From Deltaproteobacteria bacterium (GTDB lineage: Bacteria; Myxococcota_A; UBA9160; SZUA-336): a DNA stretch of 51,688 nucleotides. Under the pieces are notes generated by a model that was not told the DNA's origin, made no database searches, and saw nothing but the letters and a program-made list of their open reading frames with translations. Positions 8,103 to 15,873 of this stretch are shown here, one piece after another; the first letter of the stretch is position 1, and each line of letters starts with the position of its first letter. The position numbers and the translations under genes were made by a program. Location: NCBI GenBank assembly GCA_016875225.1, contig VGRW01000019.1, positions 1-51,688 on the forward strand. The letters run 5' to 3'.

Positions 8103-9221
8103 TCAAGTCGCGATGCGCGGCACCCGTTTTCCGATCCGCGCCAGAATCTCGTACGAGATCGTGCCGGCCGCCGTCGCCACCTCTTCGACCGGAATCGCGA
8201 GCTCGCCGCGCCTGCCGAAGATCAGCACCTCGTCGCCCGGGTCGATCGGCTCGCTTCCGGGCACGGCGGCGGCCGCGAGATCGCACGAGACGCGCCCGAC
8301 CAGGGGCACGCGACGGCCGCGAAAGCCCACGTCGATCTTCCCGCCGACCGCGCGCGGCAGACCGTCGGCGTAGCCGATCGCGAGCGTCAGGATCCGCGTG
8401 GTCTCGCGCGCGACGAAATCCCCGCCGTAGCCGATTCGCGTGCCGGCCCGGACCGTCTTCGCGTGGCAGACGCGCGCGAAGAGGCTCATCACCGGCTCCA
8501 GCCGATGCTCGCCCGCGAGCAGCGGCTCGGCGCCCCAGAGCCAGATTCCCGGGCGAACCGCGTCGGTGCCGGGCGCGGACCCGCGCGCGATGCCGGCGGA
8601 GTTGTCGAGGTGGACCCAGTCCGGCGCGAAGCCCGCCTCGCGCAAGCGACGGACGAGCTGCGAGAACAGCGCGCGCTGGCGCTCGGTGGTCGGGGCGTCC
8701 AGATCGTCCGCTTCGGCCAGATGACTCATCACTCCGTCGAGGCGCAGCGCCCGCGAGGCGCGAAGCCGCTCGAGGAACGCCGGCAGATCCTCGGGCGCGA
8801 GTCCGAGCCTCCCCATTCCGGTGTCGAGCTTCAGGTGGAAGCCCGCGGCCCGCCCGACCCGCGCCGCGGCGCGATCGAGCCAGTCGAGCGTCTCGAGCCG
8901 GCCCACGACCGGCGAGAGCTCTCGAACGAGCGCTTCGTGCGCCTCGTCGGGCGCGAGCAGCTCGCCGAGAATCAGGATCGGCTCGCGAATTCCGGCGTCG
9001 CGGAGCTCGAGCGCCTCGTCGAGCGAGATCACCGCGAACGCGTCGCAGCCGTCGGCGGAGAGCGCGCGGGCTACGGGCACGGCGCCGTGCCCGTAGGCGT
9101 CCGCCTTCACGACCGCGATCAAGCGGCGACCGCCGGCGCGCGCGCGGATCGCGCGCGAGTTGCGCACGAGCGCACCGAGGTCGATCTCGGCCCAGGCACG
9201 CGTCTTCGCTCCCCCACTCAC
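8103..9221 (-). CDS. alr: alanine racemase
   Basis: Alr is a PLP enzyme that makes D-alanine for peptidoglycan. The 372-residue product has the PLP lysine in AVVKADAYGHG near residue 40, the substrate-binding and second-base region in RIGYGGDF, and conserved AIGYADGLPRAVG and VGRVSCDLAA. The GTG at 9221 gives a family-length protein starting VSGGAKTRAWAEIDLGALVRN. The longer open frame upstream is antisense to thiS-thiG and is not real. There is no Shine-Dalgarno sequence; a TAGATT hexamer sits 7 bases before the GTG. Confidence 0.94.
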   Translation of the reverse strand: MSGGAKTRAWAEIDLGALVRNSRAIRARAGGRRLIAVVKADAYGHGAVPVARALSADGCDAFAVISLDEALELRDAGIREPILILGELLAPDEAHEALVRELSPVVGRLETLDWLDRAAARVGRAAGFHLKLDTGMGRLGLAPEDLPAFLERLRASRALRLDGVMSHLAEADDLDAPTTERQRALFSQLVRRLREAGFAPDWVHLDNSAGIARGSAPGTDAVRPGIWLWGAEPLLAGEHRLEPVMSLFARVCHAKTVRAGTRIGYGGDFVARETTRILTLAIGYADGLPRAVGGKIDVGFRGRRVPLVGRVSCDLAAAAVPGSEPIDPGDEVLIFGRRGELAIPVEEVATAAGTISYEILARIGKRVPRIAT

Positions 9222-9228
9222 GCGCTTC

Positions 9229-9254
9229 AATCTAGGCGAGCTTTCCGCTAACGT
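9229..9254. promoter_or_regulatory. back-to-back -10-like boxes of alr and thiS, possible leaderless promoters
   Basis: The 40 bases between the divergent starts of alr (9221) and thiS (9262) hold TAGATT on the minus strand (9229-9234) and TAACGT on the plus strand (9249-9254). Each lies exactly 7 bases before its GTG start. TTCAAT at 9226-9231 is 17 bases upstream of TAACGT and may act as a weak -35. Neither gene has a Shine-Dalgarno sequence, which fits leaderless transcripts. There is no space for a TPP riboswitch. Confidence 0.4.
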
Positions 9255-9261
9255 CCCGCGC

Positions 9262-9465
9262 GTGAAGTACGTGCTGAACGGCGAATCACTGGAGACGCCG
9301 GAGCCCCTCCGCGTACTCGACCTGCTCGATCGCTTCGATCTCCGGAAGCAGCGGGTCGCGGTCGCCGTGAACGCCGAGGTGGTCCCGAAGTCGCGCTTCG
9401 CGGAGGTCTGGATCCGCGACGGCGACAAGGTCGAGGTGATCCACGCCGTCGGAGGTGGAGCTTGA
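9262..9465 (+). CDS. thiS: sulfur carrier protein ThiS
   Basis: ThiS carries sulfur as a C-terminal thiocarboxylate for the thiazole ring of thiamin. The 67-residue product has the ubiquitin-like pattern: [24 protein letters not shown], then [18 protein letters not shown] and [17 protein letters not shown]. The start is GTG 9262. The protein ends Gly-Gly-Gly-Ala. An active carrier normally ends in Gly-Gly, so the last Ala would have to be removed or tolerated. Its stop overlaps the TTG start of thiG. Confidence 0.9.
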   Translation: MKYVLNGESLETPEPLRVLDLLDRFDLRKQRVAVAVNAEVVPKSRFAEVWIRDGDKVEVIHAVGGGA

Positions 9466-10241
9466 GCCCGTCGTTTCGACTCGGTGACCTGGAGCTGCGC
9501 TCGCGGCTGATCATCGGAACCGGCAAGTACAAGTCGTTCGAGGAGAACCGCCGCGCGCTCGACGCGAGCGGCGCCGAGATGATCACGGTGGCGGTGCGGC
9601 GCGTCGATCTCGCTTCGCGCGGAGCCGGCTCGCTGCTCGAATGGATTCCGCCCGACCAGTTCCACATCCTGCCCAACACCGCAGGGTGTACGACCGCGAA
9701 GGAGGCCGTGACGACCGCGCAGCTCGCGCGCGAGCTGCTCGACACGAAGCTCGTGAAGCTCGAGGTGATCGGTGATCCGCGCACGCTCTTCCCCGACACG
9801 GCCGCGACGCTCGAGGCGGCGCGGATCCTGGTCGCCGACGGATTCACGGTCCTGCCCTACATCAGCGACGATCCGGTCGCCTGCATGCGCCTGGAAGAGA
9901 TGGGCTGCGCGGCGGTCATGCCGCTGGGCGCGCCGATCGGCTCGGGACTCGGGCTTCGCAATCCGACGAACCTGCGCATCATCCTGGAGAGCGTGTCCTG
10001 CCCGGTGATCGTCGATGCCGGCGTGGGCACGGCCTCCGACGCCGCGATCGCGATGGAGCTCGGCTGCACCGCAGTGCTGATGAACACGGGCATCGCGAGC
10101 GCGAAGGATCCGATCAAGATGGCGCACGCGATGAAGCTCGCGGTCCTTGCCGGGCGCGCGGCCTACGAGGCCGGCCGGATGCCGCGACGGCTCCACGCGC
10201 AGGCTTCGAGCCCCGAGACAGGGCTGATCGACCTGTCGTGA
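9462..10241 (+). CDS. thiG: thiazole synthase ThiG
   Basis: ThiG forms the thiazole phosphate from 1-deoxyxylulose 5-phosphate, dehydroglycine and ThiS thiocarboxylate. The 259-residue TIM-barrel protein has [20 protein letters not shown], the catalytic-lysine segment [39 protein letters not shown], and the phosphate loop [17 protein letters not shown] with VLMNTGIA. The start is TTG 9462 in a TTGA overlap with the thiS stop, and the stop overlaps the thiE GTG. Thiamin genes such as thiC and thiD are not nearby. Confidence 0.96.
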   Translation: MSPSFRLGDLELRSRLIIGTGKYKSFEENRRALDASGAEMITVAVRRVDLASRGAGSLLEWIPPDQFHILPNTAGCTTAKEAVTTAQLARELLDTKLVKLEVIGDPRTLFPDTAATLEAARILVADGFTVLPYISDDPVACMRLEEMGCAAVMPLGAPIGSGLGLRNPTNLRIILESVSCPVIVDAGVGTASDAAIAMELGCTAVLMNTGIASAKDPIKMAHAMKLAVLAGRAAYEAGRMPRRLHAQASSPETGLIDLS

Positions 10242-10864
10242 TCCCGCGCCTCTGCTTCATGAGCGACGGGCCGCGCGGCACGGCGGGCCGGCCGCTGCTC
10301 GACGTGATCGAGGCGCTCGCCCGCGGCGGCGTGGGGCTCGTCGTGCTGCGCGAGCGCGACTGGTCGGGCGCGCAGTGGACCGAGGCTTTGCAACGACTCG
10401 AACCCGCCCGGCGGCGCGGCCTGCGCGTGGTGGCGAGCCGTCGTCTCGACGTGGCGAGAGCCCTCGGCCTCGACGGCGTTCACCTGGGACGCGAGGCCGT
10501 CCCGGTGCGCGAGGCGCGAGCATTCCTGGGTCCGGAAGCGCTGATCGGCTATTCGGCGCACGAAGGCGACGAGGCGCGGCGCGTCGCCGCGGAGGGCGCG
10601 AGCTACGTGATGCTGTCTCCGATCTACCCGACGACGTCGAAGCCCGGCGCGGTCGCGCGCGGATGCGCGTGGCTTTCGAAGGCCTGCGAGGCCCTGCCCG
10701 TTCCCGCGTTCGCGCTCGGCGGAGTCACTCCGGCGCGGGTCCGCGAGACACTCGCCGCGGGCGCATCCGGGGCCGCTGCGGTCGAGGCGCTCGGCGCCGC
10801 GCCCGATCCAGAGGCCGCGGCCCGGGAGTTCCGCCGCGCGCTCGACGCCGGGGTGCCGCGATGA
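10238..10864 (+). CDS. thiE: thiamin phosphate synthase ThiE
   Basis: ThiE couples the thiazole phosphate and the pyrimidine diphosphate to give thiamin phosphate. The 208-residue protein is a little short for the family but keeps its marks: [10 protein letters not shown] at the pyrophosphate-binding position, [37 protein letters not shown] and [11 protein letters not shown]. The start is GTG 10238 in a GTGA overlap with thiG. The stop overlaps the ATG of the next gene, so translation is coupled from thiS to the protease. Confidence 0.9.
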   Translation: MIPRLCFMSDGPRGTAGRPLLDVIEALARGGVGLVVLRERDWSGAQWTEALQRLEPARRRGLRVVASRRLDVARALGLDGVHLGREAVPVREARAFLGPEALIGYSAHEGDEARRVAAEGASYVMLSPIYPTTSKPGAVARGCAWLSKACEALPVPAFALGGVTPARVRETLAAGASGAAAVEALGAAPDPEAAAREFRRALDAGVPR

Positions 10865-12225
10865 AGCGCCGCGCCCTGCTCGCGCTGCTGGCCTTCGCGA
10901 TCTGCGGCTGCGCCGCGCTCCCGCGCGCGTTCGCGCGCGACGCTCTCGACGAGCTGCAGGCGCGAATCATCGAGGTGAACCGCAACGTCTCTCCGGCGGT
11001 CGTGCACATCGAGTCCGCGGTGCGCGTGAACAACCGCCGCGACCTGATCGAGGGATCCGGATTCCTGATCGACCCGGCGGGCGTGCTGCTCACGAACTGG
11101 CACGTGGTCGACCGCGCCGAGAAGGTGAGCGTGATCGTGACCGGACGCGACGGGCGCTACGACGCCGAGATCGTCGGCACCGACAAGCAGACCGACGTGG
11201 CCGTGCTCCGGCTCGTCCCGCGCGCCGGCGAACCGCCGTTTGCGCACGCGAAGCTCGGCGACTCGGACAAGCTCTCGGTCGGCGAGTGGGTGATCGCGAT
11301 CGGAAACCCGTACGGCCTCGAGGGCTCCGTCTCGCTCGGGATCGTCTCCGCGAAGGGCCGCGACCTGCGCACCGAGCAGCTCCTGAACGACTTCATCCAG
11401 ACCGACGCGATGATCGATCACGGCTCCTCGGGCGGGCCGCTGATCAACCTGCGCGGCGAGGTGGTCGGCATCAACTCGCGCGGCCAGGGCCGCGGGATCG
11501 GCTTCACGATTCCGATCAACACCGCAAAGCGCGTCTCCGGCGACCTGCTCGACGCCGGGCGGATCGCGCGCGGCTACCTCGGCGTGACGATCCAGCCGCT
11601 GCCACGCGAGCTCGCGCGCTACTGGGGCGAGCCGGACGTGCACGGCGTGGTGGTCGGATCCGTCGCGCGCGGCTCGCCGGCCGAGGCCGCGGGGATCGAG
11701 GTCGGCGACGTGCTGACGAGCTTCGACGGAGAGGCGCTCCGCGCGGAGAAGGACGAGGACCTCGGCCAGTTCCAGCGGCTGGTGGCGCTGAAGAGCGTCG
11801 GCAAAGAGGTCTCGATCGAGGTCGCGCGCGGCGGCGAGCGCCGCAAGCTTCGCGCCACGCTCGCCGCTCAGCCGAAGTACGTGCCCGACGAGGCGGAGAG
11901 CGCGCACGGCTTCACCGTAGAGGAGATCACCGAGGCGAGCTTCCGCCTGCAGCGCCTGCCCCGACGCGAGGGCGTTCTGGTCTCGTTCGTCGAGCCCGGC
12001 TCCGAGGCGGCCGAAGCCGGCATGCAGCGGGGCGATCTGATCGTCGAGATCGAGAAGTCCCCGATCGCGACGCTCGACGATTTCCGACGGGCGCTCGGCG
12101 CGAAGAAGGACCACCCCTTCCTGCTTCGCGCCCTGCGCGGCGACGACACGCGCTTCGTGCTCGTGAACCCGCGCGCGAAAGCGGAGTCACAACCGGCCGC
12201 GACCTCGTCCAGCGTGAGCGAGTGA
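10861..12225 (+). CDS. HtrA-type periplasmic serine protease, first paralogue
   Basis: This 454-residue trypsin-fold protease has two PDZ domains. The N-terminus is an export signal ending AFAICGCA, possibly a lipoprotein signal with an unusual Cys at -2. The catalytic triad is His81 (TNWHVV), Asp112 (TDVAVL) and Ser190 in DHGSSGGPL, where most HtrA proteins have PGNSGGPL. PDZ1 begins near ARGYLGVTI and PDZ2 near REGVLVSFVEPGSEAAEAG. It is less similar to the two DegP-like proteins downstream than those are to each other. It is read with thiS-thiG-thiE and overlaps the next gene by 4 bases. Envelope protein quality control is the likely role. Confidence 0.85.
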   Translation: MKRRALLALLAFAICGCAALPRAFARDALDELQARIIEVNRNVSPAVVHIESAVRVNNRRDLIEGSGFLIDPAGVLLTNWHVVDRAEKVSVIVTGRDGRYDAEIVGTDKQTDVAVLRLVPRAGEPPFAHAKLGDSDKLSVGEWVIAIGNPYGLEGSVSLGIVSAKGRDLRTEQLLNDFIQTDAMIDHGSSGGPLINLRGEVVGINSRGQGRGIGFTIPINTAKRVSGDLLDAGRIARGYLGVTIQPLPRELARYWGEPDVHGVVVGSVARGSPAEAAGIEVGDVLTSFDGEALRAEKDEDLGQFQRLVALKSVGKEVSIEVARGGERRKLRATLAAQPKYVPDEAESAHGFTVEEITEASFRLQRLPRREGVLVSFVEPGSEAAEAGMQRGDLIVEIEKSPIATLDDFRRALGAKKDHPFLLRALRGDDTRFVLVNPRAKAESQPAATSSSVSE

Positions 12226-13223
12226 CCGGATCCCGGCAGACACCGCGGCGGATGCTCGGCCTCGCGAGCGCGGCATGGCTCGCGCTCTCGACGAGCGCGT
12301 GCGCCCTGACTCCCGGGATCAGCGACAAGCCCGAGCAGCGAGGCAGAAAGAACTACGCGATGACGGTCGAGGCCCTGCGCGCCGAGCCGATCCGCTTCGA
12401 GCTCGACGTCCCCTACGATGGCGGCGCGAATGCCCGGCATCGCCTCGACCTGTACCGGCCCGCGAACCCCGCGAGCGCCGCTCTGCCGGTGGTCGTCTTC
12501 TTTCACGGCGGCGGCTGGTCCATCGGGGACAAGTCCGACGGCGCCGGCCGGCTCCTGCCGTTGGTCCGCTCCGGCGAGTACGCGGGAGTGTCGGTCGAGT
12601 ACCGATTCAGCGACGAGGCGCGCTGGCCGGCGCAGATCCACGACTGCAAGGCGGCGATCCGCTGGATCCGCGCGAACGCCACCGCGTACGGGCTCGATCC
12701 GGAGCGGATCGGCGTCTGGGGCTCGAGCGCCGGCGGCCACCTGGCGCTGATGACCGGCCTGACCGGTGACGTCGCGGCGCTCGAGGGTTGGGTCGGCCCC
12801 GATCCAGGCGTGAGCAGCCGGGTGACCGCCGTCGTGAACTTCTTCGGCCCGGCGGACCTGAACGCGACCCGGGGGCCGTCCGACGAGGACATGCCGCCGG
12901 CGAGGCTGATCGGCGGGACCGTGCGCGAGAACCCGGGGCTGGCGACCTCCGCTTCGCCGATCCACTACATCACGCCGGATGATCCTCCGGTGCTCTCGAT
13001 CCACGGGTCCGATGACGGGACCGTCGCGGTCGACCACTCGGTCGCGCTCGACCGCGCGCTGCGGGCCGCCGGCGTTCCCAGCTACCTGGTGATCGCGACG
13101 GGCGCGCGCCACGGGGGCTTTGGCCCCTCCGGGGACGCCCGGGTTCGGGCGTTCTTCGACCGGTTTCTTCGCGACGAGGACGTCGAGATCTCGACCGCGC
13201 CGATCGTCGACTGGCCGCCCTGA
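12222..13223 (+). CDS. alpha/beta-hydrolase esterase, likely lipoprotein
   Basis: This is a 333-residue protein of the hormone-sensitive-lipase/BD-FAE esterase type. The oxyanion motif is FFHGGGWSIGD, the nucleophile lies in GVWGSSAGGHLAL, an acid is in SIHGSDDGTV, and the general-base histidine is in ATGARHGGFG. A hydrophobic stretch MLGLASAAWLALSTSACA resembles a lipoprotein signal with Cys27. The GTG at 12222 overlaps the protease stop (GTGA); ATG 12252 is an alternative start that would begin directly at the signal. The substrate is unknown. A small ester in the periplasm or outer membrane is plausible. Confidence 0.8.
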   Translation: MTGSRQTPRRMLGLASAAWLALSTSACALTPGISDKPEQRGRKNYAMTVEALRAEPIRFELDVPYDGGANARHRLDLYRPANPASAALPVVVFFHGGGWSIGDKSDGAGRLLPLVRSGEYAGVSVEYRFSDEARWPAQIHDCKAAIRWIRANATAYGLDPERIGVWGSSAGGHLALMTGLTGDVAALEGWVGPDPGVSSRVTAVVNFFGPADLNATRGPSDEDMPPARLIGGTVRENPGLATSASPIHYITPDDPPVLSIHGSDDGTVAVDHSVALDRALRAAGVPSYLVIATGARHGGFGPSGDARVRAFFDRFLRDEDVEISTAPIVDWPP

Positions 13224-13247
13224 GGGCGCGCGACGCCGCGCGAGAGC

Positions 13248-14420
13248 TCAGATCAGCCCGGCCCCTCCCGCGGCACGCGTGCGCCAGAAGCGCGGCTCGC
13301 GCGCGAATCGCGCGCGGAAGCGATCGGTGAGCGCGGCCGCGAAGAGGCTGGCCTGCTCGGCCCGGACCAGATGGACCGTGCAGCCACCTAAGCCCGCGCC
13401 CGTCATCCGCGCCCCGATGCAGCCCGGCAGCCCCCGCGATTCCTCGACGAGCGCGTCGCTCTCCGGCACGGTCACGTCGTAGTCGCTGCGCAGGCTCTCG
13501 TGCGAAGCGAACATCTCGGCGCCCGCTCGCTCGAGCTCGCCGGCCGCGAGGGCGCGGGCGAACTCGCGCACGCGCGCGTTCTCCGAGACCACGTGTCGCG
13601 CGCGTCGCAGCGCGACCGGGTCCAGGCTTCGGGCGAGATCCGCGAGCTCCTCGATCGAGAGCTCCGAGAGCGAGGCGAGCTTCCGGCCGAGCGCTCGCCG
13701 CGCGCCGGACAGCGCCCGCTCGCAGTCCGCGCGGCGCTGCGCGTAGCCGCCCGAGCGCAAGCCGCGCGAGACGCCGGTGTCGAAGATCTGGATCTCGACT
13801 CCGGCGGGGAGCGGAACGCGGCTCGCGACCAGGCTCGCGCAGTCGAGCAGCAGCGCGGACCCGGGCTCGCTACACAGGACTGCGTACTGATCCATGATCC
13901 CGCACGGCACGCCCGCGAACTCGGCCTCGGCGCGCTGGCAGAGCCGCGCGAGATCGGGCCGATCGAGCGCAACCTCGGGGCCGCCGGAAGCGGCGAGGAG
14001 CGCGAGCGAAGTCGCGGCCTCGAGCGCCGCCGAGCTCGAGAGCCCCGCGCCCTCGGGCAGATCCGATCGGACCGCGATCTCGAAGCCGCTCTCGCGAAGC
14101 AGGCCCGCGTCCGCGAGGACCCGCGCGGTGCCGCGCGCGTAGTCGAGCCAGTCGCCCGCGGGTGGCTCGTCGAGCTCGGAGCTCGCGGCGCCGCGCTCGC
14201 GCGAGAGGCCGACCACGCGAGAGTCCGACCGCATCCGGACCGCGACCCGCGTCGCGAGCTCGATCGCGGCCGGAAGCACGAGCCCGCCGTTGTAGTCGGT
14301 GTGCTCGCCGATCAGATTCACCCGCCCGGGCGCGCGCGCAGCCGCGGCGGGCGGCGCGCCGAACGCGGCAGCGAACGCCGCCCGAAGCTCCAAGCCCCCC
14401 TCGCGCGTGTGAGGCTCCAT
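13248..14420 (-). CDS. galK: galactokinase
   Basis: GalK phosphorylates galactose at C1 with ATP. The 390-residue GHMP kinase has the family start RAPGRVNLIGEHTDYNGGLVLPAAI, the ATP loop LPEGAGLSSSAALE, the catalytic-Asp segment GIMDQYAVLCS, and the C-terminal GARMTGAGLGGC. ATG 14420 has AAGGGG upstream and avoids five extra codons from an earlier ATG. No galT, galE or galM is next to it, so it stands alone between an esterase and proteases. The gene faces away from the second HtrA. Confidence 0.95.
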   Translation of the reverse strand: MEPHTREGGLELRAAFAAAFGAPPAAAARAPGRVNLIGEHTDYNGGLVLPAAIELATRVAVRMRSDSRVVGLSRERGAASSELDEPPAGDWLDYARGTARVLADAGLLRESGFEIAVRSDLPEGAGLSSSAALEAATSLALLAASGGPEVALDRPDLARLCQRAEAEFAGVPCGIMDQYAVLCSEPGSALLLDCASLVASRVPLPAGVEIQIFDTGVSRGLRSGGYAQRRADCERALSGARRALGRKLASLSELSIEELADLARSLDPVALRRARHVVSENARVREFARALAAGELERAGAEMFASHESLRSDYDVTVPESDALVEESRGLPGCIGARMTGAGLGGCTVHLVRAEQASLFAAALTDRFRARFAREPRFWRTRAAGGAGLI

Positions 14421-14437
14421 GCGAATCCCCTTCACCC

Positions 14438-14466
14438 TTGGGAAAATCCGGCGCCTGGCCTAGCGT
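14438..14466 (+). promoter_or_regulatory. candidate promoter of the degP pair
   Basis: TTGGGA (14438-14443) and TAGCGT (14461-14466) are separated by exactly 17 bases in the galK-protease gap. A start about 7 bases further on would leave a leader of roughly 13 bases before ATG 14486. The match is modest. I see no sigma-E-type GGAACTT box here. Confidence 0.35.
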
Positions 14467-14485
14467 CCCCACCGGAATTCCCATT

Positions 14486-15841
14486 ATGGCGCGGTTGTTC
14501 CTGATCACCCTGATCGCGTGCGCCCTCTGCGCGGACGCGCACGCGAACCAGGCGTCGCGGCGGACTCCCGTGGTCGCGGCCGCCGAGAGCGGGGCTCCCT
14601 CGACCGTGAACATCATCTCCACGCAGCAGGTCGCGGACAGCGGCAATCCGTTCGTCCGCGGCGACCCCTTCTTCGACGAGTTCTTCCGCCGCTTCATGAA
14701 CCCGCGACCGAGCACGACCCAGAGCCTGGGCACCGGCGTGATCATCAACAGCGACGGCTACGTGCTCACCAACGAACACGTGCTCGCGGGAGCGACGCAG
14801 ATCCGGGTCAGCCTGGCGGACGGGCGCAGTTTCGACGCAGAGCTGGTCGGCGGCGATCCGGCCAGCGACCTCGCGGTCGTGCTCGTCCACGCGAACGAGT
14901 TGCTCCCCGCCCCGAAGCTGGGCGACTCCGACGAGGTGATGATCGGAGAGACCGTGGTCGCGATCGGAAACCCCTTCGGGCTGAACCACACCGTCACGAC
15001 CGGCGTGCTGTCGGCCGTGAACCGCTCGATCCGCGGCGACGGACGCGAGTACCACGGCTTCCTGCAGACCGATGCCAGCATCAATCCCGGGAACTCGGGC
15101 GGCCCCTTGCTCAACCTGGACGGCGAGGTGATCGGGATCAACACGGCGATCCTCGGAAACGCCCAGGGCATCGGCTTTGCGATTCCGATCAACCGCGCGC
15201 GCCGCATCGTGGACGACCTGATCCGCCACGGCGAGGTCGTTCCCGCCTGGCTCGGCATCTGGCTGCAGGAGCTCACCCCGAAGCTGCGCGAGGCGCTCGA
15301 CGTCGGCGCGGCGGCGGGAGTGCTGATCTCGAGCGTCTACGAGGGCTCGCCGGCCTCGGCGGCGGACGTGCGCCGGGGCGACGTGCTCGAGATGGTCGAC
15401 GGAACGCCGATCCGCACCCGCCGCGACTTCTACGAGATCGCGCGCAGCCTCACGGTCGGCCAGCCCGTGAAGCTCGCGCTCGCCCGCGCGGGAGCTCGCC
15501 TCTCGCTCGAGGTCGAAGCCGAGAAATTCCCCGAGACTCGCGCCGACGAGTTCGCGCAGATTCTGCTCGGACTCGAGCTCGCCGACCGCAGCGACGCGCT
15601 GGCTCGCCGGCACGGGATTCGCGCGGAGCGCGGGATGTTCGTCGCACGCGTGATCCCGCACAGCGCCGCGGAGGCGCGCGGACTTCGCCCCGGCGATCTC
15701 GTGCTTCAGATCGGCCGCGATCGGATCGATGAACTAAGCGCGCTCCGGCGGGCGATCCCGAAGATTCTCGGCCAGGACGGCGTCGTAGTCGTGGTGCAGC
15801 GCGGCCAGCAGTACGGCAGCGTGATGCTCGAGCTCTGGTGA
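14486..15841 (+). CDS. DegP/HtrA-type serine protease, second paralogue
   Basis: This 451-residue periplasmic protease has a signal peptide (about 1-20, cleavage near ADAHA-NQ). The trypsin-like domain has His98 (LTNEHVL), Asp128 (SDLAVV) and Ser204 (INPGNSGGPL). Two PDZ domains follow, beginning near PAWLGIWLQ and RGMFVARVIPHS. The segment NPFVRGDPFFDEFFRRF is the LA-type activation loop typical of DegP/DegQ. ATG 14486 directly precedes the signal. The next DegP lies 32 bases downstream on the same strand, so the pair is probably cotranscribed. Both degrade or refold misfolded envelope proteins. Confidence 0.9.
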   Translation: MARLFLITLIACALCADAHANQASRRTPVVAAAESGAPSTVNIISTQQVADSGNPFVRGDPFFDEFFRRFMNPRPSTTQSLGTGVIINSDGYVLTNEHVLAGATQIRVSLADGRSFDAELVGGDPASDLAVVLVHANELLPAPKLGDSDEVMIGETVVAIGNPFGLNHTVTTGVLSAVNRSIRGDGREYHGFLQTDASINPGNSGGPLLNLDGEVIGINTAILGNAQGIGFAIPINRARRIVDDLIRHGEVVPAWLGIWLQELTPKLREALDVGAAAGVLISSVYEGSPASAADVRRGDVLEMVDGTPIRTRRDFYEIARSLTVGQPVKLALARAGARLSLEVEAEKFPETRADEFAQILLGLELADRSDALARRHGIRAERGMFVARVIPHSAAEARGLRPGDLVLQIGRDRIDELSALRRAIPKILGQDGVVVVVQRGQQYGSVMLELW

Positions 15842-15873
15842 ACCGAAGCCCCGAACCCAAGGGAGAAGAATCG

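Noticed and set aside
9222-9261. A TPP riboswitch before thiS
   Set aside because: Only 40 bases separate thiS from alr and no THI-box sequence is present.
8103-10196. A 697-residue alanine racemase with an N-terminal extension
   Set aside because: The extension is antisense to thiS and thiG and has no homology. GTG 9221 gives the standard 372 residues.
13224-13247. A GC-rich hairpin between convergent genes as a terminator
   Set aside because: The pairing is imperfect and no T-run follows on either strand. Similar GC-rich stretches are common here.
15838-15873. GTG 15838 as start of the third protease, coupled to the second
   Set aside because: ATG 15874 has GGGAGAA at good spacing and starts directly at the signal peptide.
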